Of a stretch of DNA of 64,000 nucleotides, positions 19,198 to 28,712 are shown piece by piece. Source of the stretch: Desulfobacula toluolica Tol2 (lineage in GTDB: Bacteria; Desulfobacterota; Desulfobacteria; Desulfobacterales; Desulfobacteraceae); NCBI RefSeq assembly GCF_000307105.1, contig NC_018645.1, positions 4,288,001-4,352,000 on the forward strand, read 5' to 3'. The notes beneath the pieces were generated by a model. It was not told the DNA's origin. It ran no database searches and saw only the letters and a list, made by a program, of their open reading frames with translations. The translations under genes and the position numbers were made by a program. Positions within the stretch are counted from its first letter, which is position 1; each line of letters starts with the position of its first letter.

Positions 19198-19921
19198 AGA
19201 CTTTTGAATAATACTTAAAAATTGCAAGCTCGTTTGATCCTGTTGTATTTACAATGTTTTTTTATAAAACTCTGTGAGTGGAAAAATCATTTAAATACTG
19301 AATATAAAAAATATTTAAATTTCTCTTGCAACTTTTAGGTTTAATTCATCAGTGTGATGATATAACTCCGTCCTTTTGATTACAACAAAGTAATCAAGTC
19401 AACCATTTGATTATATTATTTAGAATTACTGTTTTTAAATATCCCTTTAATGACCAAAAGCAATCATATGTATAGTATATAAGCAAAAAACAATCAAGGC
19501 TCATATTGAATTTCAAAATGGTATACCACAGACAAAAGAATTATCTCTCTTGACAGACTGTTACGGAATGCAAAATTCAATAAAATCAAAACAATATATA
19601 GCTACACAAAGCACATCAATCTTCATATAATATAGTTTTATAAAATATTTTTTAGTTCTGTAACAGCCTGTCAACCTGATAAGACATGCACTCTTCTATT
19701 CGTTGAATCCATCTTCAGGACGAAAAAATATTGTGTCGACTAATTGCTCATTGCAATCTCAAGTAAGCTTTTACATACATAGAATACAAACAGAAGACAA
19801 TAAATTGACACTTGACAAAAGTTCATATAAATAGTTCCATTGTCACGGGAAAAATTAGATATTATAATGTCTCTCACCTTATGGTGGAAACCCAACTTCA
19901 GCAAATGGAGTAATTTTTAAT
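19198..19921. other. Long AT-rich intergenic region between divergent NRPS and sugar transferase genes
   Basis: About 720 bp with no credible ORF, separating divergent transcription units and therefore expected to hold promoters for both. It contains the 125-bp inverted-repeat element listed separately. No clear operator, tRNA or riboswitch was recognised. The plus-strand gene at 19922 has only a modest ribosome binding site. Confidence 0.6.
19550..19674. mobile_element. MITE-like 125-bp element with 15-bp terminal inverted repeats
   Basis: The left end TTGACAGACTGTTAC (19550-19564) and right end GTAACAGCCTGTCAA (19660-19674) are inverted repeats with one mismatch. They flank about 95 bp of AT-rich DNA without an ORF. 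No convincing target duplication is visible. This fits a miniature inverted-repeat element or a long hairpin; no related transposase is in the window. Confidence 0.5.
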
Positions 19922-21379
19922 ATGTTTAAAGATCAAAAAAAGTATGTGCTGTTAACACAGATTGTCTCTGATGTAATATCCTTGCTTATTTTGTACTTTT
20001 TAGTCATACCCATTTTGACACTCTGCCTGAAGTCCTTGACTTTTTTTTCCGAACTGTCGAGCAACGCTATTTTTTACAAAAACATATCATATATCCGGTT
20101 CTCTGCACTTATTGTTTTATTTCCCCCCATTTTTATCTATTTTTTAAATTTGTATAAGACAAAATATTTATTTTCCATAAAAACAATTTTATATCAAACC
20201 ATATTGTTATGCCTTACCACAACAGTACTGCTTTTATTGACTTTTAAATATATGGAATTTCCCTTTATCTTCAACCTTATCTTTTCTCTTCTCTCGGCAG
20301 CAATCTTAGGATTGATGTTAATATTCAACCGTTTTATCACAAGGCGTACAATTACCAATGAAATCTCCCATAAAAATATCATAAAGCATATTTTACTCGT
20401 CGGCATCGGTACAAAGGCCCGGGAGATTGCCGATCATATCAATAGAAACCCGGAAAAAGGATTAAGAATCGTAGGTTTTTTAGCTGAGCAAAAGGATGAT
20501 ATTGGAAAAATCATATCTGGTAAACCTATTTTAGGTCTTATAAACAATCTTTCGGAAATTACCCTTGCACACTATTCGGATTACATATTATGCACAAATG
20601 TAAGCAACCGCAAAATAACTCTTGATTTTATCGCTACAACTTGCGCAACAATAGGACTGAATTTTGCCACAACTGAACTTGATCTTAATCACAAACACAT
20701 AGAATCTGCTGCCATAAGTTATTTAGAAACCATGGGAACGATTCAGATCAAAATTTTCAAATTTATTGACAGAAACCCGAAACACCTGTTTTTCAAACGC
20801 TGTTTTGACTTTTCAGCATCTTCGCTCCTGATCACTCTGTGTCTGCCATTTTGGATTGTGATCGCCATAACCATAAAATTATCATCCCCGGGACCCGTTC
20901 TGTTCAAACAGGAACGTATCGGCAAACATGGGAAAAAATTTACTTTATTTAAATTTCGTACTATGGTGATAGGAGCTGAAAAAATGCAACAGGAATTAAT
21001 GCATCTCAATGAGATGAACGGGCCTGCATTTAAAATCAAAAATGATCCCCGGCAGACAATCACCGGCAAATTGTTGCGCAGGACAAGCCTTGATGAACTT
21101 CCGCAGCTGTTCAATGTATTCCGGGGGGATATCAGCCTTGTGGGTCCCAGACCGGCTATTGAAAAAGAGGTGCTTCTCTATCACCCCTGGGAAAGAAAAA
21201 GATTATCCGTTGTCCAGGGAATCACCTGTATCTGGCAGGTCAGCGGCAGGAATACCATTAAATTTGATGAATGGATGAAACTGGATCTGATGTATATCGA
21301 AAACTGGTCCATTGCACTGGACCTTATCATTCTTATAAAAACCATCCCCGCAGTTCTATTTAAAAACGGCGCATATTAA
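19922..21379 (+). CDS. Polyprenyl-phosphate sugar-1-phosphate transferase (WbaP/CpsE-like initiating enzyme)
   Basis: 485 residues. N-terminal membrane helices (residues 10-135), a Rossmann CoA_binding_3-like central domain (HILLVGIGTKAREIADHI near 160) and the C-terminal bacterial sugar transferase domain from about 285: KRCFDFSASSLLI, SSPGPVLFKQERIG, FKFRTMVIGAE, RRTSLDELPQLFNV, SLVGPRPAI and the ending WQVSGRN. It should transfer sugar-1-phosphate from a UDP-sugar to undecaprenyl phosphate, the first committed step of exopolysaccharide or O-unit assembly at the inner membrane. It is divergent from the glycan/NRPS block and could initiate that glycan. The sugar, probably hexose or galactose, is not certain. 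Confidence 0.92.
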   Translation: MFKDQKKYVLLTQIVSDVISLLILYFLVIPILTLCLKSLTFFSELSSNAIFYKNISYIRFSALIVLFPPIFIYFLNLYKTKYLFSIKTILYQTILLCLTTTVLLLLTFKYMEFPFIFNLIFSLLSAAILGLMLIFNRFITRRTITNEISHKNIIKHILLVGIGTKAREIADHINRNPEKGLRIVGFLAEQKDDIGKIISGKPILGLINNLSEITLAHYSDYILCTNVSNRKITLDFIATTCATIGLNFATTELDLNHKHIESAAISYLETMGTIQIKIFKFIDRNPKHLFFKRCFDFSASSLLITLCLPFWIVIAITIKLSSPGPVLFKQERIGKHGKKFTLFKFRTMVIGAEKMQQELMHLNEMNGPAFKIKNDPRQTITGKLLRRTSLDELPQLFNVFRGDISLVGPRPAIEKEVLLYHPWERKRLSVVQGITCIWQVSGRNTIKFDEWMKLDLMYIENWSIALDLIILIKTIPAVLFKNGAY

Positions 21380-21507
21380 ACGAATGATATCTTTAACAAA
21401 TGCAATGAACGAATTATCTGTGACAACACATTTAGATAGTTTTATGATATATTTGAATATGATTATATTAAATGAACTATTTAAAGTTTATCCCAGGGAG
21501 AAAAAAT

Positions 21508-23034
21508 ATGAGCTTTGTTAATAAATTATTCGGTTCACAAAAGACAAAGATCGAACAAGCATATAAAGAAGGGATTCAATTTTATAACAATAATAACTTT
21601 TTAGAAGCTATTGATAAATTCAAGTGGGTTATGTCAAAAAAATCTCTTTTCCTGGAAAATAATCTTGCCAGATTTTATTGCAGCCAAGCCCATCGGAACA
21701 TAGGCATCACAAAATTTGTCAAAGCTGAGTATACAGAAGCTCTGTACCATTTCAATCACGCAATTAAATACAACCCCAACCATACAGAACTGAGTTATTT
21801 CATCGGCATCTGCCTTAATAATACCGGGGAATTCACACAAGCCATTGAATCTTTCAGCAAACTAAAAGAAATTGACCCTGACAACATCCCCAATAAGCTA
21901 AAAATGGCCATTGTTTTCAATAATCTGGGGATGTGGAAAAATGCCGAAGTCATTCACCGGAATATTCTTGAAAAAAATCCACATTATGCAGACGTACACT
22001 TCTATCTTGGACTCTGCCTGTTAAGCGCAACAAAACTCTCCGAGGCTGCAGCTTCATTTAAAAAAGCACTGGATCTTAATCCAAATTACATCAAAGCCCA
22101 ATTGAAACTGAGTATTGCCCAGGCAGCCATGGGAGAATACAAATCGGCATTTAACAACCTGGAACAAATTCATTCAAAATTTCCTGGCTATGCAGATGTC
22201 ATATATCTTATCGCCATAGTCAAAGAGGAATGCAATGAGACAGAACAAGCCATTCACTGGCTTCTGAAAGCTATTGAAATCAATAGCTGCTATAAAACTG
22301 CCCGGATAAAATTGATCACCTTGTATTGTAAAACCGGCAGAATCAAGGATGCGGAAAAACAGCTCAAAAAAATAATTCCTTACTATCCAAACAGCAAGCG
22401 CTTTGAAATACTAAAAAACATAATCTTCAAAATCAAGCAGGCCCCGCAAGAGAACTTATCGTCATCTATTGACATGCTTTTACAAAAAGAGCAACTGAGG
22501 GTCCAGCTCATTGACGAGTTCCATAAAAATATTGATATTATGCCCAATTTTTCCGAAACAATTGAAATGTTCTGTGGCTCAAAATATTCGAATGAAACAG
22601 CAGCCGGGATATCAAAAATGATTCTTCCCTTTATATCCGATCATATCAAAAAACATCCAACATATCCGGATATTCGCAACAGCCTTGGAACACAACTGCT
22701 GCTTTGCAAAAAAAACGAAGAAGCTGAGGCAGCCTTTGCCGCTGCAGTCGAACTAAACCCTGATTATATGACCGCCCGTATCAATCTGCTAAAAACCCTC
22801 CATAAAAACGGAAAAAACAAAGAAGCCCTTGAACATGGACAGCATGTCCTGAAAAAAAGGCTCAGATATCCTGATGTATATTATACTGTTGCCAGGGTAT
22901 TATTTGCTCTAAAGCAATATGAAGAGGCATTAACTTATGCAGAAAAAACCCTTGAGATAAAAACCGACATGAAAGATGCACGCCTGCTGATTGACCGCAT
23001 ACATGAAAAAATGGATAAAAAAAATCTCAGTTAA
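21508..23034 (+). CDS. Tetratricopeptide-repeat protein
   Basis: 508 residues from the ATG at 21508, which has GGGAG at good distance; an ATG at 21472 would add 12 residues without a site. At least ten TPR units are visible (for example FVKAEYTEALYHFNHAIKYNP, LSEAAASFKKALDLNP, EEALTYAEKTLEIK), with an interruption near residues 310-390. No signal peptide or membrane segment, so cytoplasmic. TPR proteins scaffold protein contacts; being 130 bp after the initiating sugar transferase, a role in polysaccharide assembly or its regulation is plausible but unproven. Confidence 0.85.
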   Translation: MSFVNKLFGSQKTKIEQAYKEGIQFYNNNNFLEAIDKFKWVMSKKSLFLENNLARFYCSQAHRNIGITKFVKAEYTEALYHFNHAIKYNPNHTELSYFIGICLNNTGEFTQAIESFSKLKEIDPDNIPNKLKMAIVFNNLGMWKNAEVIHRNILEKNPHYADVHFYLGLCLLSATKLSEAAASFKKALDLNPNYIKAQLKLSIAQAAMGEYKSAFNNLEQIHSKFPGYADVIYLIAIVKEECNETEQAIHWLLKAIEINSCYKTARIKLITLYCKTGRIKDAEKQLKKIIPYYPNSKRFEILKNIIFKIKQAPQENLSSSIDMLLQKEQLRVQLIDEFHKNIDIMPNFSETIEMFCGSKYSNETAAGISKMILPFISDHIKKHPTYPDIRNSLGTQLLLCKKNEEAEAAFAAAVELNPDYMTARINLLKTLHKNGKNKEALEHGQHVLKKRLRYPDVYYTVARVLFALKQYEEALTYAEKTLEIKTDMKDARLLIDRIHEKMDKKNLS

Positions 23035-23057
23035 GGTAAACCATATCGAATATTCTT

Positions 23058-23495
23058 TTATTTTTTTTTAAACTCTTTGTTCTCGATAGCCAGAAGACCT
23101 GAAATGGTTATTTTATCAAGCCTGTCAAACATTGCCCTGCTTGCCTCAACCCAAATCCACCTGGAAAGACATTCACCAGCTCTGTTACAAACACCGCATA
23201 CCTGTTTTTCCTCTTCTGCGCAATCTGTAATGGCCGTGGATTCCTCCAGAATTCTTACAATATCCCCAATGGTTATGTCTGCCGGGGATTTTGAAAGCAT
23301 ATGCCCGCCAAAAGGACCTCTATGACTTTTTAAAATGCCTGCTTTCTTTAACTTTACCGTAAGCTGCTCCAGATATTTCAATGAAATATTCTGTCGACTG
23401 GAAACATCGCTCAAAGGAACGGGCTTCTCCTTGCCGTGAACTGCGATATCAAGGATAAGCCTTGTTCCGTATCTGCTTTTGGTTGTCAGTCGCAT
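23058..23495 (-). CDS. rrf2: Rrf2-family transcriptional regulator
   Basis: 145 residues from an ATG preceded by TAGGAAAAACT; a longer start at 23537 lacks the family's usual MRLTTKSRYG opening. An N-terminal winged helix (residues 1-85, with LKYLEQLTVKLKKAGILKSHRG and the wing GGHML) is followed by a Cys-rich segment CAEEEKQVCGVCNRAGEC that could ligate an iron-sulfur cluster as in IscR and NsrR. In Desulfovibrio vulgaris, Rrf2 is encoded at the end of the hmc operon and represses it; here it also closes the hmc block. It is convergent with the TPR gene, 23 bp apart. Confidence 0.88.
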   Translation of the reverse strand: MRLTTKSRYGTRLILDIAVHGKEKPVPLSDVSSRQNISLKYLEQLTVKLKKAGILKSHRGPFGGHMLSKSPADITIGDIVRILEESTAITDCAEEEKQVCGVCNRAGECLSRWIWVEASRAMFDRLDKITISGLLAIENKEFKKK

Positions 23496-23610
23496 AGTTT
23501 TTCCTAACATAATCCCTATTTTAAATTCATGTGCCATTCATGAAATTCAGGCACAAAATCTCATTCCTACAATTCACCATCACTCAAAATCAACGGCAAA
23601 GGGAATGAGT

Positions 23611-25104
23611 CTAACGGGTTGTCCTGGGAAATTCAACTATTTTTGCATTATCCGGCTTTTGAAGGGGAAGAAGAATAATAAATTTTGTGCCCCTGCCCTG
23701 TTCAGATTCAACCTCAACCGTCCCGCCATGGTATTTAATGACCCGGTTGGCAATAAACAACCCCAGCCCTGTCCCCTGAGACCCTTTGGACGTAAAAAAC
23801 AGGGTAAACATCTTATTTTTTGTTTCCGTATCCATGCCGATCCCATTATCTGAAATAGTAAAAACTATAAACTCATCAGATGTTTTACCGACATGAAATT
23901 GTATGCAATGCTCTTTTTTATCCCTGTCAAAGACACAGGCATCCACTGCATTTTCAAGAAAATTAACAAGGGCCGCCTCCATCCAGGCAGCATCAACCTC
24001 AATTTTTCCAAGAGATTCCGGGATACAAACATCTAACTTGACGGCATAATTTTCAGCCAGCGGACGAATTGTGTTAATTACATTACCGGCAAGAAGTGCA
24101 ACATCCATATCTTCATATTGAAGTTCCCTGGATTTGGCATAATATAAAATTTCCAGCACCATTTTCTTGATTTTATCCGACATCTGCTGGATAAGCCCAA
24201 AAGCTTTGGAAATTCTGTCGTCATCTTTCTGGACAAGGCCTGTTTCAAGCTGGTAAAGACCGCCATCCAATGCAGTGAGCATGCCTTTTACCCCGTGGGA
24301 CATGGAACCCAGCATCAGCCCCAGAGAAATAAGATGGTTTTGAAGTTGACGGATCTGGGTGATATTGGTGGACATTTCCATCACCTGGGTGATCTCGCCT
24401 TGTTCATTCCTGATGGGTGCAGTCTGGGTCAACACATTATATTGCTTGCCGAATTTTGAAGTAACAATCTCTTCGGTATGATGGCATTTGCCATCCTGGA
24501 AAGTTTCCACCACTGGACAATCCGGACATTGCGAGGTTCTGTGCTTATAAAGTTCATAACAAAATCCGCCCACCTGACTGCCGAAATGATGTTTAAACCT
24601 GTTGTTGGCAGCCGTTATCCGAAGGTTTCGATCCTGAACGGAAATATAGCAGGGAACTTCATCAAACAACTGATTTAGAAGCTCTTGTGCGTGGCGAAGA
24701 TCACCAAGCCTCTCGGAATACCGGATAATCTTCTTATCCGTTGAAATATTTTTACAGGCGGTAATGAGTGCCAGATCAAGAGCTTTGCTGTTAACCGGCA
24801 AGTCAAGATAATTGGTGGCCTTGGCCCCAAAAATATCCATGGCATCATCCAGTTTATCCTTTGCGGCAAAAATCAAAATCTGGACTATTGGTTGTGTTTT
24901 TTTTATGGATTCAAGGCATGGCACCAGTTTGTCAAAGCTGAACGGATCTGCAAGAATAATATCAAAGATATTGTTATCAAGCTTAATGCCCACCTGCTCA
25001 AAGCTGGTTGCAATGGTAACCTCGTACTGCAGGCGCTCTGTATAAATTTTCAAAGCACCTGCGTGTCCGGCATCCCTGTCAATAATTAATATCTGTTTTG
25101 CCAT
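23611..25104 (-). CDS. Receiver-PAS-histidine kinase
   Basis: 497 residues. Residues 1-120 form a receiver-like domain (LIIDRDAGH, Asp53 in ILADPF), 145-255 a PAS domain with a CPDCPV motif, 255-330 the dimerisation region with His270 (GSMSHGVKGM), and 370-490 the ATPase (NFLENAVDAC, DNGIGMD, GTGLGLFIANR). No membrane segment, so cytoplasmic sensing. It lies between the Rrf1-like receiver and the Rrf2 gene and is the obvious kinase partner for the former. Signal unknown; the PAS cysteines (FCYELYK..CPDCP) suggest redox or metal sensing. Confidence 0.9.
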   Translation of the reverse strand: MAKQILIIDRDAGHAGALKIYTERLQYEVTIATSFEQVGIKLDNNIFDIILADPFSFDKLVPCLESIKKTQPIVQILIFAAKDKLDDAMDIFGAKATNYLDLPVNSKALDLALITACKNISTDKKIIRYSERLGDLRHAQELLNQLFDEVPCYISVQDRNLRITAANNRFKHHFGSQVGGFCYELYKHRTSQCPDCPVVETFQDGKCHHTEEIVTSKFGKQYNVLTQTAPIRNEQGEITQVMEMSTNITQIRQLQNHLISLGLMLGSMSHGVKGMLTALDGGLYQLETGLVQKDDDRISKAFGLIQQMSDKIKKMVLEILYYAKSRELQYEDMDVALLAGNVINTIRPLAENYAVKLDVCIPESLGKIEVDAAWMEAALVNFLENAVDACVFDRDKKEHCIQFHVGKTSDEFIVFTISDNGIGMDTETKNKMFTLFFTSKGSQGTGLGLFIANRVIKYHGGTVEVESEQGRGTKFIILLPLQKPDNAKIVEFPRTTR

Positions 25105-25125
25105 GATTGATTCTGCATATTCAAA

Positions 25126-25479
25126 TCAATTAAGAGTTTCTTTGACAATTTTCAACAATTTATCCCGGTCAAAGGGTTTTGAAATGGACGCCACGGCCTT
25201 GACAACCGCATACTGGTGCCCGGAAAGCCCGCTGATAACAATCACCGGAATATTTTTCAATTCAGAATCCTGTGCAAGCTGGCGGTAAAATCTAGGACCC
25301 CATTCTCCCGGCATTTCAATATCCAATGTAATCAGGTCCGGTTTGACCTTCTTGGCCTGGGCATACCCTTCTTTTACATCGCCTGCGACACTTACCTCAT
25401 ATCCATTGTCTGTAAACAGGGAAACCAGATAATCTCTAACATTCAAATCGTCGTCAATCACCAGAATTTTCTTTTTCAT
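25126..25479 (-). CDS. rrf1: Single-domain response regulator, Rrf1-like
   Basis: 117 residues, one receiver domain with no output domain: acidic pair in VIDDD, phospho-acceptor Asp53 (LITLDIEMPG), Ser in VISGLSG and Lys in SKPFD. D. vulgaris rrf1 is a similar protein encoded next to hmc, which supports the name by position. It probably relays phosphate from the kinase 21 bp downstream, or acts as a phosphate sink or through protein contacts. Confidence 0.85.
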   Translation of the reverse strand: MKKKILVIDDDLNVRDYLVSLFTDNGYEVSVAGDVKEGYAQAKKVKPDLITLDIEMPGEWGPRFYRQLAQDSELKNIPVIVISGLSGHQYAVVKAVASISKPFDRDKLLKIVKETLN

Positions 25480-25494
25480 AACACCCTCTGATAC

Positions 25495-26394
25495 TTATTT
25501 ATTTACACTTATGACCGGACATCCGGCCCTGACGATAACCTGTTCGACATTCCCCCCAAGCCGTATATCCTCTGAGGGTAATTTCCTTGAATGATGCGCC
25601 ATAATGAGCAAATCCGCATGTTTATCCCTGGCATATTTAACAATCTCCATATAAGGAATGCCTTCCCATACATCCATGGAATAATTGCTCAACTCTTTTA
25701 AACGCTCTCCATACAATGCCCTGATCTTTCTTATGGATTCCCTTATCTGCTGCTCTATCTCATCCTGACTCAACATTCTGCCGCTGTTCAAAGGGGAAAT
25801 ATCAAGTGCATGGAACACATGGAGTTCACAATCAAGGGTTTTGGCAACCTTCAGAGCAAATTCAAATGCCTTGTCTGAAGTTTTTGAAAAATCCGTACCA
25901 AAAACAATATTTGACACTCCGCCCCAAAAAGAAGCCGCAGGCCTGTTAACAACAAGAACAGGACAATTGGCTGCTTTGGCAACTTTCTGCAGGGTTGTGC
26001 CGACTGAACTCTTTTTATAAACCGTTTCATCTTCATCACCGGTACTGCCTCCAATCAGGATCAAGTCCGGCTTCAAGGTTTTTGCCTGTCTCAATATCTC
26101 CCTGGCAGGCCATCCCACAGCAACATCAATGGTATAATTCAGGTTTTCATCCAGGTATTTGCCATAATAGGTTTTAATCTCTTCATTTACCCAGGCAATA
26201 TAATCTTCATCAACATCCACTCTTTCTTTGGTTTTCACATCCACGACAAACTGGCTGTATCCCCTTGAGGGAACTCCCAGAACATGAAAAATATTCAAGT
26301 CGGACTGATAACTTTTGGCAATGTTAAAGGCCACCCTTGCCGCATGATCGCTTGCCGCGCTTGCAGATGTTGCAAATAAAATCTTTTTAAACAT
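25495..26394 (-). CDS. Universal stress protein, tandem UspA domains
   Basis: 299 residues with two UspA folds (about 1-150 and 158-299). The first has the ATP-binding-type pattern LIGGSTGDEDE...SSVGTTLQKVA; the second ends LGGNVEQVIVRAGCPVISV. Such proteins bind ATP and help survival under energy or oxidative stress. It lies between hmcF and rrf1 with short gaps, so it is probably co-transcribed with hmc and may belong to the same redox response. Confidence 0.9.
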   Translation of the reverse strand: MFKKILFATSASAASDHAARVAFNIAKSYQSDLNIFHVLGVPSRGYSQFVVDVKTKERVDVDEDYIAWVNEEIKTYYGKYLDENLNYTIDVAVGWPAREILRQAKTLKPDLILIGGSTGDEDETVYKKSSVGTTLQKVAKAANCPVLVVNRPAASFWGGVSNIVFGTDFSKTSDKAFEFALKVAKTLDCELHVFHALDISPLNSGRMLSQDEIEQQIRESIRKIRALYGERLKELSNYSMDVWEGIPYMEIVKYARDKHADLLIMAHHSRKLPSEDIRLGGNVEQVIVRAGCPVISVNK

Positions 26395-26427
26395 GTCAAA
26401 CCCCTCTCATTTCTTTAAATGATCGGC

Positions 26428-27816
26428 CTATTCCTCAGGTTTCAAATGATCCGGAATGTCCAGCATTTTAATGATAATCGGTTTTAAAAAGGACCACCGG
26501 ATGCCGATCTCATACTCTTCTTCAAGATCCCTTATGGCATCCCAGCAGTTGTGGCACGGTGCCAGAACCAGTTTTGCCCCGGTGGCCAAAATCTGGTCCC
26601 GTTTTTTTCTCAAAGCGACATTTCGCTGTTTTCTGAACAGGCCGATACCATTAAACCCGCCGCCGCCGCCGCAACAATAATTATGCTCTTTGTTGGGTGA
26701 CATTTCGACAAAATACCCCGGTTCAACAATATGACTGACAATATCGCGGGTCGCTTTTTTCAAGCCTTGATTTCTGATGTAATTACAGGAATCCTGGAGG
26801 GTTACAAGCTCTTTGATCCGTTTGGAAGGATCAATTTTGAGTTTTCCCGTATTAAGGGCTTCAGCCAGCCATTCCACATAATGAATTGACTCGGCAGGCG
26901 GCAAACCGTTCTCGCGTCCTGCCCAGTAAGGCCCTTCAATAACGGTTGCCCTGTGGGCATGGCCGCATTCGGTTCCCACCATTCGTTTGGGCTTTAATCT
27001 TTCCATGGCGTCATACACGCTTTCCACCTGCATTTTGCAGGCTGCCCAGTCTCCTGCAAACATGGCAAGACTCGTCTCTTCCCAGCCTTTGGACGGAACA
27101 GTCCAGTTCTCGCCTGCCATATGGAACAAAACGGCTGCTTCGGCAAGGTCTTCAGGGTAATGTTTTACTTCCCTTGCATTGACCGTATACATGATGTCGG
27201 CGTTTTCTTTGTCCACCGGCACTGTAAGCCCTGGATAGTCATCTTCATACTCTTCAACCATCCATTCAAAGGTATCCACAAAATCTTCATCCGTGACATC
27301 CATTTGAGCGCGATAGGCCCTGTGCATTCCAGCACCGATTTTCAATTCCCAGGGCACAAAACCCTGCTGGTACAACAAACCCCGAAGATATCCGAACATG
27401 ATACCGGTATCAATTCCATGGGGACAATATGTACCGCACCGGTTGCAACAGGTGCATTTTGCCCATGCAACCTCCATGGTATCCCGCATAAACTGGTTAC
27501 TGACTTTTCCCTTTTTGCGTATAATTTCGCCAAGGGTTGACTGAATTTTATAGGCTGGAACCTGCTTGGGGTCCCTGCCATTGACTTGATAAAGAAAACA
27601 CGATTCAGCACACATTCCGCAATGGGCACAGATCTCAAGCCAGGTTTTTGTGCGTGACTTACAGGTATTTTGTATGGTTTTCCACAAAAGGTCACTGTCT
27701 ACATCCAGTTCCTTCATTTCCTTATAATATATATTCCCACTGGTATCTGACAATAACTCATTAACACCTTCCGGCGTTTCAACGGGTTTTTTATTGCAAA
27801 ATTTTCCTTCAGGCAT
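26428..27816 (-). CDS. hmcF: HmcF, iron-sulfur cytoplasmic subunit of the Hmc complex
   Basis: 462 residues. Two ferredoxin-type 4Fe-4S motifs come first ([11 protein letters not shown] from residue 63, then [12 protein letters not shown] near 117). The DsrK/HdrD-like CCG region follows ([29 protein letters not shown]), which in relatives holds a noncubane cluster. It should face the cytoplasm, taking or giving electrons through HmcE, with an unidentified cytoplasmic partner (in DsrK relatives, the DsrC disulfide). A strong AAGGAG precedes the ATG. Similar length to D. vulgaris HmcF. Confidence 0.9.
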   Translation of the reverse strand: MPEGKFCNKKPVETPEGVNELLSDTSGNIYYKEMKELDVDSDLLWKTIQNTCKSRTKTWLEICAHCGMCAESCFLYQVNGRDPKQVPAYKIQSTLGEIIRKKGKVSNQFMRDTMEVAWAKCTCCNRCGTYCPHGIDTGIMFGYLRGLLYQQGFVPWELKIGAGMHRAYRAQMDVTDEDFVDTFEWMVEEYEDDYPGLTVPVDKENADIMYTVNAREVKHYPEDLAEAAVLFHMAGENWTVPSKGWEETSLAMFAGDWAACKMQVESVYDAMERLKPKRMVGTECGHAHRATVIEGPYWAGRENGLPPAESIHYVEWLAEALNTGKLKIDPSKRIKELVTLQDSCNYIRNQGLKKATRDIVSHIVEPGYFVEMSPNKEHNYCCGGGGGFNGIGLFRKQRNVALRKKRDQILATGAKLVLAPCHNCWDAIRDLEEEYEIGIRWSFLKPIIIKMLDIPDHLKPEE

Positions 27817-27858
27817 GGATATCTTTCTCCTTACAGCTCAAGCATATGGGGCATCCCA

Positions 27859-28536
27859 TTACCAAGCCATTTTTGTTCCTTTCATTCCACCCCTCTTAAT
27901 TCCAAAATCCATTCCAAGCTGGGCACGGGATGCGAAAAACAAGAACACATGGGACAGCTTGGTAAAGGGTATGGCAATCAAAAGGAGTTCTCCACAAAAT
28001 ATATGCATATTCAGCCAAAATGAATAATCCCCTACCTGGTATCTGGCAAAAAGGCCTGTTACAAAGGGAGCCAGGGATATCAATAAAATAAAATAGTCAT
28101 ATAGCGTGGTCATTATCCTGACTTCGGGTAAAACCAGTCGTCTTAATACAAGAAACACTGCACTGACAACCGCAACCCAGGTTAAAACATCTGCGACACT
28201 TGTATTTAAGGTGAAAAATGAAAATCCCAGTTTTTCTTTAAGAAAAAGGTTGTGGCCCAGCAAAAAAAGCGGAAGCAGAACAGCACCTATATGGAATCCG
28301 AAAAAGGCCAGAGTTATAAACGGTTGAGTCCGCCAGCCATAAGTTCCAAAAGGAATCAGCCATTTGTAAATAGACCGCCAGGCCCCTTTAAAGCCTGCCC
28401 CAAGATGAGCTTTGTACGCCACCCTGTCCAACTGCCAGCTCAATCCCCTGAAATACATGATAAATCTTGCAAGCATTCCAATCAAACAGACTCCCAGAGC
28501 GATCCAGAAGCATACGCCTGTTAAAAGATCATGCAT
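27859..28536 (-). CDS. hmcE: HmcE, NarI-like membrane cytochrome b subunit
   Basis: 225 residues with about five membrane helices (FWIALGVCLIGMLARFIMYF, FITLAFFGFHIGAVLLPLFL and others) and helix histidines suited to haem b ligation, as in NarI/DsrM. It would link quinone or periplasmic electron flow to HmcF. It sits between hmcD and hmcF in the order known from Desulfovibrio. Confidence 0.87.
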   Translation of the reverse strand: MHDLLTGVCFWIALGVCLIGMLARFIMYFRGLSWQLDRVAYKAHLGAGFKGAWRSIYKWLIPFGTYGWRTQPFITLAFFGFHIGAVLLPLFLLGHNLFLKEKLGFSFFTLNTSVADVLTWVAVVSAVFLVLRRLVLPEVRIMTTLYDYFILLISLAPFVTGLFARYQVGDYSFWLNMHIFCGELLLIAIPFTKLSHVFLFFASRAQLGMDFGIKRGGMKGTKMAW

Positions 28537-28568
28537 TGTTTAATCCTCCATATAAATAAAAATTATCT

Positions 28569-28700
28569 CTAATCATCTTCTCTGTCCGTGAGAAATTTCC
28601 AGAAAAGCGGCATAAAAACAAGGATTCCACCCATGATGAGATAGGTCATTCCTTTGGTAAACGTCATAAAATCCTGAAGTGTAAAAATAGTGTTTTCCAA
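28569..28700 (-). CDS. hmcD: HmcD, small membrane subunit
   Basis: A 43-residue ORF fills the gap between hmcC and hmcE. It starts with TTG at 28700, six bases after a perfect AGGAGG, and ends with TAG at 28569. The product begins LENTIFTLQDFMTFTKGMTY, has one membrane helix (LIMGGILVFMPLFW) and ends with charged KFLTDREDD. Size, position and single helix match HmcD of Desulfovibrio. The strong site and conserved order support translation despite the rare start codon. Confidence 0.85.
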   Translation of the reverse strand: MENTIFTLQDFMTFTKGMTYLIMGGILVFMPLFWKFLTDREDD

Positions 28701-28712
28701 GGTATCCTCCTT

